In this document: piece by piece, positions 11,801-23,300 of the stretch | Numbering within the stretch: the stretch's first letter is position 1 | Layout of the letters: each line of letters begins with the position of its first letter | NCBI RefSeq assembly: GCF_041381155.1 | Contig: NC_091144.1 | Coordinates: forward strand, 1,798,001 to 1,862,000 | Length of the DNA stretch: 64,000 nucleotides | Reading direction: 5' to 3' | From: Argopecten irradians | Lineage: Eukaryota; Mollusca; Bivalvia; Pectinida; Pectinidae | Notes under the pieces: model-generated | Database searches by the model: none | What the model saw: the letters and a program-made list of their open reading frames with translations, nothing else | What the model was told of the DNA's origin: nothing | Position numbers and translations under genes: made by a program

Positions 11801-12925
11801 GGTTTATTTAAGTTATTTAACTTATTTGCAATCGATGTAAAATAATTAAAGTTTGTATTTTTTATTATAAGTCAACTTCAGAGAGCGTATTAGTTATTCT
11901 ATAGCAGACATATGCATGTGCAATATCAGGCTTTCCATCAAAAGGTTAGCAACCAACGTACCTACACTGTATATATATAATGGTTGGTATCATCAACTCC
12001 GACATAACAGCAGGTTATAAGCAGTCTAGGTTGTCCGATGTGGTGACTTTGTGGTAAGCTGTTTCATAAAAGAAAACCGTTCTTGGGGAAAATAGTTGCT
12101 GGTTCAGAACAACCGGTTCGACCGTTTGTTAACTTCATCATTTCAAGTAAAAATCCTGACGGACCTGCAGCTTTTGATCTAGGCCTGTGAGGGCTTTGTC
12201 AAGGGTCGTCTGAAAACTATATATAAAATCACTAGATTTGTTTTTAATTCATAAACGAACAACTAGGTCCATTAACCAGTCCATCCGTATAATCGAGGAC
12301 GGCCTCTGAAGTGGAAGAGTATGACGGGGGTAGTGTCAAAGCGTCTGGTTGAGATCGGTGGGATTTATTAAGTGTGAATAACAATGAGATGGTTCACTAT
12401 TTATACATAAGAACGAGGTCAACAGATTGACGTTTAACGTCTGTGATGCAGGCCAATGCTCCCGGGGCTTTCACGAGTGAATGTCTGTTTAGTACATATC
12501 TACCAACGTTTCTTATGAGTTGACTGTTAATGGTTCATATTGCAAATCTGTATTCGAGATTCGGTAGGACTCTTCTTTTACCTGTTTGTAGGATAGTGTC
12601 TTAAATCCCGCTTGATAAATCTCAGAATACGTGAAGTTTTAGAGGTGATACTATCTATGTGAAGGATATATTTCATATTCTCAAGTATGGATGATGCTTT
12701 GACGACTTTATTTAGTTTCCCACTATCGTTTATATTGCTGATAGGCCCACAACACCTTAGTTATGTTAAGGTATATTCATATTACAATTCAAAGTCGAGC
12801 AGTTAGACTTGTATCGGTCGCGATCGAAGGACTGTGTTTCATCCACAACAAATGTCAATCCTTTTCCCTTCCATCGGTGAAGCCTGACAGTTACCGGCAC
12901 ACCGTAACCACATGGTTATAAGTAT
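11801..12925. other. 3' flank and probable 3' UTR of the GPCR gene
   Basis: No other coding sequence is seen. On the minus strand an AATAAA lies at 12707-12712. Confidence 0.4.
12707..12712 (-). promoter_or_regulatory. Candidate poly(A) signal for the GPCR gene
   Basis: AATAAA on the minus strand, 214 bp after the GPCR stop codon. Another lies at 12364-12369. Confidence 0.4.
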
Positions 12926-14077
12926 TTACATGTGCGTTTCCATGGAATCATTGTCCGTTACTGGTCGAGTTTGACTTGATTTAAATTCAAATTTTCTCTT
13001 AATAGAAAAGCATCGTGGTGTTATTAATTTACACAAGGTCGAACGGAAGTGTGTGCTCATACACGAATATAGAGCAAAATGAAGCGGATAGGAGGCGAGA
13101 ATCAATATATTAGACACAATACTTAGTGGTTCAATCTGATCATTCGGGATAATGGTTACTTCAAGAGACAATGCGCATGCGTACAATATCAAAAATATAG
13201 CGACTGGTAGTTCAACAACAAGAACGCTCAATACTATGAAACATACCAATAACGTTGTTACACGACTTTCACGTGATTCCTGAACATTTGTGCCTGGCAA
13301 GTTCATCATGCCGGACCTCAAGGTAATTCGTCGTCTTTCGGCAACTTTGATTTTGTATAGCACGATTCCATTGAACACTGCCATGACAATACACGGTACT
13401 AGTTGGACAACGATTGCCCGCAGCCAGTAGTATACCTTGAGATATTCTATTCCAGACTCAATCATCCAGTCATTGTAGTTATAAACACAGCCTCGAATGA
13501 CTTCGCCAGGGTTTAACATCGAGTTCAATTTTACCGGAATTACGTCCTTCTCGAGAAAACGAGAGACGTTAGAACATATTGCAAGAAGGTATGTTACAAT
13601 AATGATGATATAGGTTCTTGTTGAGTTGAACCAGATCTTCACGTTGAGAGGAAAACAAACACAAAGAAATCTCTGGAAGGCGAGAACGACCGTCAGCCAG
13701 ATCGAGGCAGTGTGTGTAATGGCGGGGATAAAGTTAGTAAATAAATCCCACACCGTACAGAGCTCGTACAACAAGAACTCCTCATAATTACGAAGCAAAT
13801 ATATGTAAATAAAGCAGGGTGTCGGAATAACCACCGTCAGGGTATCCGAAATCGCCATGAACCGTAGCAGGATGTGTGTCGGGGACTTCATTCCGCTTTT
13901 GGCAAAAACAGCAACAAACAGAATGTTTGTTACCGTGACAACTATGGATAGGGCAGGAGTGATGTAGCCGTAGACCGGAAGTGCGTAGTCCATGTTAAAA
14001 TAGTCGGGTATGTACACTCCGTACGGCGCGATGTCCAATGGAATCAGGTCAATGCTGGAGGGCAATGTCGCATTCAT
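12926..14077 (-). CDS. Class A GPCR, sex-peptide-receptor / DMSR (FMRFamide-like) type
   Basis: A complete intronless 383-residue reading frame. Seven hydrophobic segments lie near residues 36-60, 68-93, 107-140, 153-173, 216-243, 273-300 and 318-340. TM1 carries N51 and TM2 carries D78 in MAISDTL. C107 and C197 can form the usual extracellular disulphide. The DRY position reads QRF (135-137). TM7 has YPLHFALY in place of NPxxY. SPTHILLRFMAISDT and HTASIWLTVVLAFQR closely resemble insect sex peptide / myoinhibitory-peptide receptors and nematode DMSR receptors, in which the DRY change is also usual. The protein therefore probably binds an RFamide- or Wamide-like neuropeptide at the plasma membrane and couples to a G protein. 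N2 (NAT) is a possible glycosylation site. Start: the first ATG in frame, followed by a short extracellular N-terminus. The ligand is unknown. The family call is strong; the exact subfamily is less certain. Confidence 0.93.
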   Translation of the reverse strand: MNATLPSSIDLIPLDIAPYGVYIPDYFNMDYALPVYGYITPALSIVVTVTNILFVAVFAKSGMKSPTHILLRFMAISDTLTVVIPTPCFIYIYLLRNYEEFLLYELCTVWDLFTNFIPAITHTASIWLTVVLAFQRFLCVCFPLNVKIWFNSTRTYIIIIVTYLLAICSNVSRFLEKDVIPVKLNSMLNPGEVIRGCVYNYNDWMIESGIEYLKVYYWLRAIVVQLVPCIVMAVFNGIVLYKIKVAERRRITLRSGMMNLPGTNVQESRESRVTTLLVCFIVLSVLVVELPVAIFLILYACALSLEVTIIPNDQIEPLSIVSNILILASYPLHFALYSCMSTHFRSTLCKLITPRCFSIKRKFEFKSSQTRPVTDNDSMETHM

Positions 14078-15381
14078 GGTCAGACAAATCTACCAATACT
14101 CTTTAAAAAAAACTAGATTCTGTATTTCACGAAGCCGTTTAGATAAATTGTGTTCCTTAGGTTTACCAATGCATGGCTATACATTCGGTCATTGTAGATT
14201 CCATATTACCGTTCTAAATGAAATATCCATGTTCCTCTATAAACATATTAAAAACTCCTTATAAACAATGTCAGTTTGGTAGAACACTTTACCCTTATTC
14301 TCCGGCTTTGAAGTCCGTTATTATGTTACTTTTGATAGATTATAACCCAACAAAGATGGTTCACATGCAGATGAACGTTATTTAAACTGATCGAAGTTCT
14401 CTTCTTGCTTATAGATGCATTCCGTCACATACATTTTCCGTAGTATGTTCAGAACACTCTCCAGAATTATGGTGATCATGTTACGGAGTCGGTACGATCG
14501 TCAGCAGTACACACTGGAGTGTTACAGATGTAGTTGTCCGCTGTCATCCGAATAAAACATGGCTTTATATCGTTAATTATACTGTGTGTGCCGAACGGTC
14601 ATCTATAAACAATACGTCGTACAGTATCTAGACCCGTAAGATACTGACGGACACTGCGGTATCGACTCTGGTTAAATATTGGACCAGTGTAACTGATACT
14701 GCAGTCCTTGACATCAGGATGAGAAACTGTTCAAATATTGGCCTAACCACGCCTTCAGAAGCATGTCAACAATTCCCCTCACTTTCTATGAAATCTGAGG
14801 AATACCGGCCTAATGGCACCGTCAATTCGGCCCTTAAGCAGGCTTCATTATGTTCACATTTCCGGTGGTTCGAACCACATTTTATCAACGGTCGGTCGAA
14901 AGTCTTAAATGTTGTTAAAATAGAAAACGGACGTGTATAATTGTTTTATTGGTTCAATACAAACACACATAGGCTTGACAAGATTACCGTATCCATTCCG
15001 GGAGCCAACATGTCGGAGAGTGATCGTCAATGACACTACACATTTACGGAGAGCGTGAATGAAAGATACCAAAAACACTCTTCTATTACAAAATAATGTT
15101 TCTGTCATCACTTCGATTACACTAGATACATTTCCCATGCTAGCACAATGCCCTGAGAGTTTATCGTTTATTTGATAGCTTTATAGAAAACATAAAACCG
15201 TACTTTATGTTACATAATGTACACGGCTCGCCAATCTATATAAAAAATTAATTGTATCTCATTTATTTCAACGTTAGATGTTTTTTTTAGAATTGGACGA
15301 TTCTCCATGTCATGATTGCCTCATCAGTAGACAAATATCATTTGTCATTTTGCTCGCAACATGCCATTTATTTGTGTTTGT
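14078..15381. other. 5' flank of the GPCR gene; no gene seen
   Basis: Short open frames (14010-14264, 14719-14940, 14905-15138) overlap the GPCR or each other and show no domain. An upstream non-coding exon or promoter of the GPCR may lie here, but nothing fixes its position. Confidence 0.4.
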
Positions 15382-15512
15382 CAAGGGAGACGTTAGGAAG
15401 AACAAAGTTAGTTAAAAAGAAGAGAAAAGATAATATCCTAAATTTAGTCGTCTTTTATGATCATGCAATAGGGGCAGGAGATACATTTGTAAAGCCCTAC
15501 CTACAGGCCAAC
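15382..15512 (-). mobile_element. Terminal fragment of the 0.5-kb tailed element
   Basis: It matches the terminal part of the elements at 27467 and 21888 (CAAGGGAGACGTTAGGAA, TTTAGTCGTCTTTTATGATC, ATGCAATAGGGGCAGG...GCCCTACCT). The tailed 3' part is absent. The 61-bp array that follows begins within this fragment. Confidence 0.7.
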
Positions 15513-16282
15513 AAGGACTTCTGTATTAATAGGAGCAGGAGATACATTTGTAAAGCCCTACCTACAGGCCAACAAGGACTTCTGTATTAATAGGAGCAGG
15601 AGATACAATTGTAAAGCCCTACCTACAGGCCAACAAGGACTTCTGTATTAATAGGAGCAGGAGATACATTTGTAAAACCCTACCTACAGGCCAACAAGGA
15701 CTTCTGTATTAATAGGAGCAGGAGATACAATTGTAAAGCCCTACCTACAGGCCAACAAGGACTTCTGTATTAATAGGAGCAGGAGATACATTTGTAAAGC
15801 CCTACCTACAGGGCCAACAAGGACTTCTGTATTAATAGGAGCAGGAGATACAGTTGTAAAGCCCTACCTACAGGCCAACAAGGACTTCTGTATTAATAGG
15901 AGCAGGAGATACAGTTGTAAAGCCCTACCTACAGGGCCAACAAGGACTTCTGTATTAATAGGAGCAGGAGATACAATTGTAAAGCCCTACCTACAGGGCC
16001 AACAAGGACTTCTGTATTAATAGGAGCAGGAGATACAGTTGTAAAGCCCTACCTACAGGCCAACAAGGACTTCTGTATTAATAGGAGCAGGAGAGATACA
16101 GTTGTAAAGCCCTACCTACAGAGCCAACAAGGACTTCTGTATGAATAGGAGCAGGAGATACAGTTGTAAAGCCCTACCTACAGGGCCAACAAGGACTTCT
16201 GTATTAAAGCCCTACCTACAGGGCCAACAAGGACTTATGTATTAAAGCCCTACCTACAGGGCCAACAAGGACTTCTGTATTA
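15469..16282. repeat. 61-bp tandem array seeded from a transposon end, about 12 copies
   Basis: The unit comprises AGGAGCAGGAGATACATTTG, TAAAGCCCTACCTACAGGCC and AACAAGGACTTCTGTATTAAT. The first half of the unit equals the terminus of the adjacent element (GGGGCAGGAGATACATTTGT...), so the array arose by amplification of a transposon/host junction. Copies differ at ACATTTG, ACAATTG and ACAGTTG and at GG versus GGG. The last three units (from about 16205) are shortened to 37 bp. Confidence 0.95.
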
Positions 16283-16443
16283 AAAAACATTTTAATCCTA
16301 AGCACGACAAGCTAAAGCAATGTCTTCCAACTTTGATTGTCTGATAGGAATGGTTGCCAGGTTGATAAAACAGGTGTTTCCTTTGACACAAATACACAAT
16401 TGCAATCTGTAGTATGGCTGTAATGTCTGTATCAGCTCTTCTC

Positions 16444-16570
16444 TCTACAGACAAATTGTTCTGCAGTAACTGTGCTGTGATTTATTACATGGACTGACCA
16501 GCCTTCTGTCTACAGACAAACTGTTCTGCAGTAACTGTGCTGTGATTTATTACACGAACTGACCAGCCTT
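16444..16570. repeat. Two-copy direct repeat, about 65 bp
   Basis: CTACAGACAAA(T/C)TGTTCTGC through GACTGACCAGCCTT occurs twice in tandem with only three or four differences. Confidence 0.9.
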
Positions 16571-16740
16571 TTGTACTCCTCGTAATCCTGGTATATACCA
16601 TATCTTCGGTAAATCGAACTTAAATGAGGCGAACATATCGATAATTATTTAACCGCTAAATAATCCAGTTGTAATTGTTGAATTTTACAATGAATCGACG
16701 TACAATTGTACTGAGGTTACGTGTACCCACAGACGAAACT

Positions 16741-18540
16741 GATGACAGGTCTGGCTGACGGAGTCTGGGTAAGAGTCTATATGACAGGTCTGGCTGACGG
16801 AGCCTGAGTAAGAGTCTATATGACAGGTCTGGCTGACAAAGCCTGGGTAAGAGTCTATATGACAGGTCTGGCTTACGGAGCCTGGGTAAGAGTTTATATG
16901 ACAGGTCTGGCTGACGGAGCCTGAGTAAGAGTCTATATGACAGGTCTTGCTGACAAAGCCTGGGTAAGAGTCTATATGACAGGTCTGGCTTACGAAGCCT
17001 GGGTAAGAGTTTAAATGACAGGTCTGGCTGACGGAGCCTGAGTAAGAGTCTATATGACAGGTCTTGCTGAAAAAGCCTGGGTAAGAGTCTATATGACAGG
17101 TCTGGCTAACGAAGCCTGGGTAAGAGTTTATATGACAGGTCTGGCTGACGGAGCCTGGGTAAGAGTCTATATGACAGGTCTGACTGACGGAGCCTGAGTA
17201 AGAGTCTATATGACAGGTCTGGCTGACGAACCTGAGTAAATGTCTGTAAGACAGGTCTGACTAACGGAGCCTGGGTAAGAGTCTTTATGACAGGTCTGTC
17301 TGACGGAGCCTGGGTAAGAGTCTATATGACAGGTCTGGCTGACGGAGCCTGGGTAAGAGTCTATATGATAGGTCTGGCTGACGGAGCCTGGGTAAGAGTC
17401 TATATGACAGGTCTGGCTGACGGAGCCTGGGTAAGAGTCTATATGACAGGTCTGGCTGACGGAGCCTGGGTAAGAGTCTATATGACAGGTCTGGCTGACG
17501 GAGCCTGGGTAAGAGTCTATATGACAGGTCTGGCTGACGGAGCACGAGTAAGAGTCTATATGACAGGTCTGGCTGACGGAGCCTGGGTAAGAGTCTATAT
17601 GACAGGTCTGGCTGACGGAGCCTGGGTAAGAGTCTATATGACAGGTCTGGCTGACGGAGCCTGGGTAAGAGTCTATATGACAGGTCTGGCTGACGGAGCC
17701 TGGGTAAGAGTCTATATGACAGGTCTTGCTGACAAAGCCTGGGTAATAGTCTATATGACAGGTCTGGCTTACGAAGCCTTGGTAAGAGTTTATATGACAG
17801 GTCTGGCTGACGGAGCCTGAGTAAGAGTCTATATGACAGGTCTTGCTGACAAAGCCTGGGTAAGAATCTATATGACAGGTCTGGCTTACGAAGCCTGGGT
17901 AAGAGTTTATATGACAGGTCTGGCTGACGGAGCCTGGGTAAGAGTCTATATGACAGGTCTGACTGACGGAGCCTGAGTAAGAGTCTATATGACAGGTCTG
18001 GCTGACGAACCTGAGTAAATGTCTGTAAGACAGGTCTGACTGACGGAGCCTGGGTAAGGGTCTTTATGATAGGTCTGTCTGACGGAGCCCGGGTAAGAGT
18101 CTATATGACAGGTCTGGCTGACGGAGCCTGGGTAAGAGTCTATATGATAGGTCTGGCTGACGGAGCCTGGGTAAGAGTCTATATGATAGATCTGGCTGAC
18201 GGAGCCTGGGTAAGAGTCTATATGACAGGTCTGGCTGACGGAGCCTGGGTAAGAGTCTATATGACAGGTCTGGCTGACGGAGCCTGGGTAAGAGTTTATA
18301 TAACAGGTCTGTCTGACGGAGCCTGGGTAAGAGTCTATATGACGGGTCTGGCTGACGGAGCCTGGGTAAGAGTCTATATGACAGGTCTGGCTGACGGAGC
18401 CTGGGTAAGAGTCTATATGACAGGTCTGGCTGACGGAGCACGAGTAAGAGTCTATATGACAGGTCTGGCTGACGGAGCCTGGGTAAGAGTCTATATGACA
18501 GGTCTGGCTGACGGAGCATGGGTAAGAGTCTATATGATGG
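16741..18540. repeat. 39-bp minisatellite, about 46 copies
   Basis: The unit includes GACAGGTCTGGCTGACGGAG followed by CCTGGGTAAGAGTCTATAT. Because 39 is a multiple of three, several frames stay open on both strands (plus MTGLADGAWVRVY, minus LRQPDLSYRLLPR), giving spurious ORFs of up to 240 residues. A higher-order repeat is visible: a block of variants (GACAAAGCC, TTACGAAGCC, GACGAACCTGAGTAAATGTC) recurs in the same order around 16820-17285 and 17725-18065. Each unit contains GG/GTAAGA, a strong 5' splice-site match. Confidence 0.96.
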
Positions 18541-18598
18541 ATGTGTGGGCTGGCTGTAATTGATTGTTTGATCCTTATCTCCTGACCTCTGTTTGCAG

Positions 18599-18654
18599 GC
18601 TTTAAACACAGAACGCCGTACAGTGATCGGTCTCTGCTTACCAGTGCCCACTGA
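18599..18654 (+). CDS. Possible terminal exon just after the 39-bp array
   Basis: A pyrimidine-rich tract ending in CTCTGTTTGCAG precedes a short open frame (FKHRTPYSDRSLLTSAH, then TGA). The acceptor is one of the best in the window. No upstream exon with matching phase was identified and the peptide is not recognised, so this may be a chance acceptor. The donor-like motifs in the adjacent array could in principle splice to it. Confidence 0.2.
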
Positions 18655-20324
18655 TCAATGGTAATGGTATAACCTGACAACTGATCAGGTATAAGGGAAA
18701 GTCCCAATATCCGTATCTATCTTACTTTGTTCATGATTAAGAAGAATTTTGAAAAAAAAACATGTTGTAAATCATGCACAGACACCTGACTAAATCCAAG
18801 TCCGGGTCATGAACCTTCCTACTTCAGTTCGGCAATAATCGTAACTTTTATGGCCACCAGTTGAAAATGGAAGGCATGTTTACAAGTATCGAGTTTCAAC
18901 AACTACTGTACCAAGAAATCATGTATATCCTCTGATATAACGTAATTTCATCTACATTTATAAACACTAACAATATCTAATCTAACTTGATTTTTTGTTG
19001 ATAGTGACTTTAACCGACCGCTAAAAACCTATATAAGATGTTTGTATGTAAATAGGTAACATATGACGGAGAGTTATTTACTGTGTAGGGAAGGAATCTT
19101 TTTCAATACCAAGTATAAAAATGTGTGGACAACAGCGTACCGACATCATTAAACGGGTAAGCTAGGAAACGTGAAGTGTTGTCTCTAACACACTGTATAT
19201 AAACCCATTGACATCGTCGTTTTAAATAATATTCTGTGAATTGAAATTTAATATAAATAAAGATATCACGTTAAATTAAAGCCGGCGTTGAAGTAGCATT
19301 ATTTTCAATTGCAATTTTGCTATTTCATTAAACAAGTGTCATGTATTTCAGTTTGCTTGCTTTGCCTCATTGCAGCCCAAACTACATGTACATGCATGTC
19401 CATCCTCCTAAACATCAGTAGGTGCTATTTCACACATATTTATTGATAAGTATATAGCTGACATGGGGGCAAACTATGTATAGACAAATTGAAGACAATG
19501 TTTGTCATTGAGAGGGACTGCTTTAATTTGACTGCATTGTGCCATTCGATTTCCTTGGTGAAATAATGTTTTCTAAATGTTTATTGTTGTGTCATACAAG
19601 TTGTGGTAACATTAAAACGTCAAAATAATCACTAAAATGTCCATCATCAGAAAAAAAAGCTCGCACTCAAATACAATACAAATATACAACTGTTTCCAAT
19701 TTACTGAAGGAATCGTAATTGTGATTCTCCACAACTACATTTCAATTTTGTTCTAGTTGCTGCTTAGTACTGAAATATGCATAACGATATTTTGTTTAAT
19801 TAAATAAATTGAAATAACATTGTGATTGTTGACGGTTGTTTCTCGATGTACTCTTATTCGTTACTTCAGGAGATTTACCTGGTTTTCGTGAACAAACTTC
19901 ATTAAAACAAAGAAACAGTAAAATTTAGACAAGGCGTCTATCAAATTGCAAGATAATAAATCAAAAACGGTTTGTATCTTTAAAGTATTTACATACGTAA
20001 CTAAAGATCGTGATATTCTGATCAAGAGATAGGATTGGGTTTACTCAAAGTAAAACATTTAAATCAAACAGGTTGATATCTACAAGGTTCAAACTTCTAA
20101 GATTTTGCATTAAAATATTTCTTTGTAAAGGTTAAAATGGATATAAAAAGAAGACGTTATAGCATTTTCAATTTCACATCACAAAACAAGAAGGATTATC
20201 ATTAAGATTCACTTGAAACAGATCTTATTGTAGATAGCTACACTCAGGCCTTAGTCTTGTATCACTTAGTCTTGTATTGCGAAAGTTAATAGCACGTAAA
20301 AGAAGGTTGGTTCTGTATTAAATG
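18655..20324. other. No gene seen
   Basis: AT-rich non-coding DNA. No supported ORF, RNA gene or recognised repeat was found. Confidence 0.45.
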
Positions 20325-23300
20325 GTGTTCCGCCAGCTACTTTACTGTGGTATAAATAAAACATAAGTTGGTTTACCAAGGTACAGTAGTAAAATATGTA
20401 TTTAGCCAGCTACTTTACTGTGGTATAAATACAACACATTAGTTGGTTTACCAAGATACAGTAGTAAAATATGTATTTAGCAGCTACTTTACTGTGGTAT
20501 GAACAACATTATGGTTTCCAAGTACAGTAGTAAAATATGTATTTTAGCTACTTTACTGTGGTAAAAAAACACATAGTGGTTCCAATACAGTAGTAAAATA
20601 TGTATTTAGCTAGCTACTTTACTGTGGTATAAATAAAACATTAGTTGGTTTACCAAGGTACAGTAGTAAAATATGTATTTAGCCAGCTACTTTACTGTGG
20701 TATAAAAACAACACATTAGTCGGTTTACCAAGGTACAGTAGTAAAATATGTATTTAGCTAGCTACTTTACTGTGGTATAACAACACATTAGTTGGTTTAC
20801 CAAGGTACAGTAGTAAAATATATTTATTTAGCCAGCTACTTTACTGTGGTATAAACAACACATTAGTTGGTTTGCCAAGGTACAGTAGTAAAATATGTAT
20901 TTAGCTAAGCTACTTTACTGTGTATCTAACAACACATTAGTTGGTTTGCCAAGATACAGTAGTAAAATATGTATTTAGCTAGCTACTTTACTGTGGTATA
21001 AACAACACATTAGTTGGTTTACCAAGGTACAGTAGTAAAATATGTATTTAGCCAGCTACTTTACTGTGGTATAAACAACACATTAGTTGGTTTACCAAGG
21101 TACAGTAGTAAAATATGTATTTAGCCAGCTACTTTACTGTGGTATGAACAACACATTAGTTGGTTTACCAAGGTACAGTAGTAAAATATGTATTTAGCTA
21201 GCTACTTTACTGTGGTATAAACAACACATTAGTTGGTTTGCCAAGGTACAGTAGTAAAATATGTATTTAGCTAGCTACTTTACTGTGGTATGAACAACAC
21301 ATTAGTTGGTTTACCAAGGTACAGTAGTAAAATATGTATTTAACTAGCTACTTTACTGTGGTATAAATAAAACATTAGTTGGTTTACCAAGGTACAGTAG
21401 TAAAATATGTATTTAGCCAGCTACTTTACTGTGGTATAAAAACAGCACATTAGTCGGTTTACCAAGGTACAGTAGTAAAATATGTATTTAGCTAGCTACT
21501 TTACTGTGGTATGAACAACACATTAGTTGGTTTACCAAGGTACAGTAGTAAAATATGTATTTAGCTAGCTACTTTACTGTGGTATGAACAACACATTAGT
21601 TTGTTTACCAAGGTACAGTAGTAAAATATGTATTTAGCCAGCTACTTTACTGTGATATCAACAACACATTAGTCGGTTTGCCAAGGTACAGTAGTAAAAT
21701 ATGTATTTAGCTAGCTACATTACTGTGGTATGAACAACACATTAGTCGGTTTACCAAGGTAAAATAGTAAAATATGTATTTAGCCAGCTACTTTACTGTG
21801 GTATGAACAAACATTAGTTTGTTTACCAAGGTACAATAGTAAAATATGTATTTAACCAGCTTCTTAACTGTGGTTAACAACGCAGATAGGGCGTTAGAAT
21901 TGTACCTGCTGCCCCTATTGCATGATCGTAAAAGGCGAGTTAATTTAGGATCTTATCTTTTCTCTTCTTCCTAACTGACTTTATCTTTCCTAATGCCTCC
22001 CTTGGCACCGCCTCACTTTTGGCCTTGAGTTGAGCGTTCGCCCCTGTGAGGAAGGCTCTGGGATCTGTCCCCTGGCCGAGACACACAAAAAACTATAAAA
22101 GTGGTGGTTTCTGCTCCTGCTTGGCGCTCAGCACAAAGGGAGTGGGACGACTGGTTCGCCCGTTGTCAGTATAATGTGACCGGGTGGGGTGTGTTGCTTG
22201 GTGTCTTCGGCGGCATGCTTCAGTGATATAGCACTGGAAAGGGGGCAACAGTTCCACTATACAAGAGGACACAACACGAACATACCACAGTCTCTCAAAA
22301 CACGCACCTCGCACTTCACACACGCTACACACTGCATACATGGGAGGCCGTCCTTGCATGACCCTGGCTGTAAATAGGACGTTAAAATTATCAAACAAAC
22401 AAACAAACAAAAGGTTTGCCAAGGTAAAGTAGTAAAATATGTATTTAGACAGCTACTTTACTGTGGTATGAACAACACATCAGTTGGTTTACCAAGGTAC
22501 AGTAGTAAAAGATGTATTTAGCTAGCGACTTTACTGTGGTATCAACAACACATTAGTTGGTTTGCCAAGGTACAGTAGTAAAATATGTATTTAGCTAGCT
22601 ACTTTACTGTGGTATAAACAACACATTAGTTGGTTTACCAAGGTACAGTAGTAAAATATGTATTTAGCTAGCTACTTTACTGTGGTATAAACAACACATT
22701 AGTTGGTTTACCAAGGTACAGTAGTAAAATATGTATTTGGCTAGCTACTTTACTGTGGTATCAACAACACATTAGTTGGTTTAACAAGGTACAGTAGTAA
22801 AATATGTATTTAGCTAGCTACTTTACTGTGGTATAAACAACACATCAGTTGGTGTACCAAGGTACAGTAGTAAAAGATGTATTTAGCCAGCTACTTTACT
22901 GTGGTATAAACAACACATTAGTTGGTTTACCAAGGTACGTTACTTAAATATGTATTTAGCTAGCTACTTTACTCTGGTATCGACAACACATTAGTCGGTT
23001 TGCCAAGGAATAGTAGTAAAACATGTATTTAGCTAGCGACTTTACTGTGGTATGACCAACACATTAGTTGGTTTACCAAGGTACAGAGTAAAATATGTAT
23101 TTAGCCAGCTACTTTACTGTGGTATAAATAAAACATTAGTTGGTTTACCAAGGTAACATAGTAAAATATGTATTTAGCCAGCTACTTTACTGTGGTATGA
23201 ACAACACATTAGTTGGTTTACCAAGGTACAGTAGTAAAATATGTATTTAGCTAGCTACTTTACTGTGGTATAAACAACACATTAGTTGGTTTACCAAGGT

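Noticed and set aside
17285..18707. Long open frames on both strands (up to 240 residues) with 13-residue repeats
   Set aside because: They come from a 39-bp minisatellite whose length is a multiple of three. Frames are open on both strands, without start context or flanking exons.
22093..22422. 109-residue minus-strand ORF
   Set aside because: It lies within the 0.5-kb tailed element and is not preserved in the other copies.
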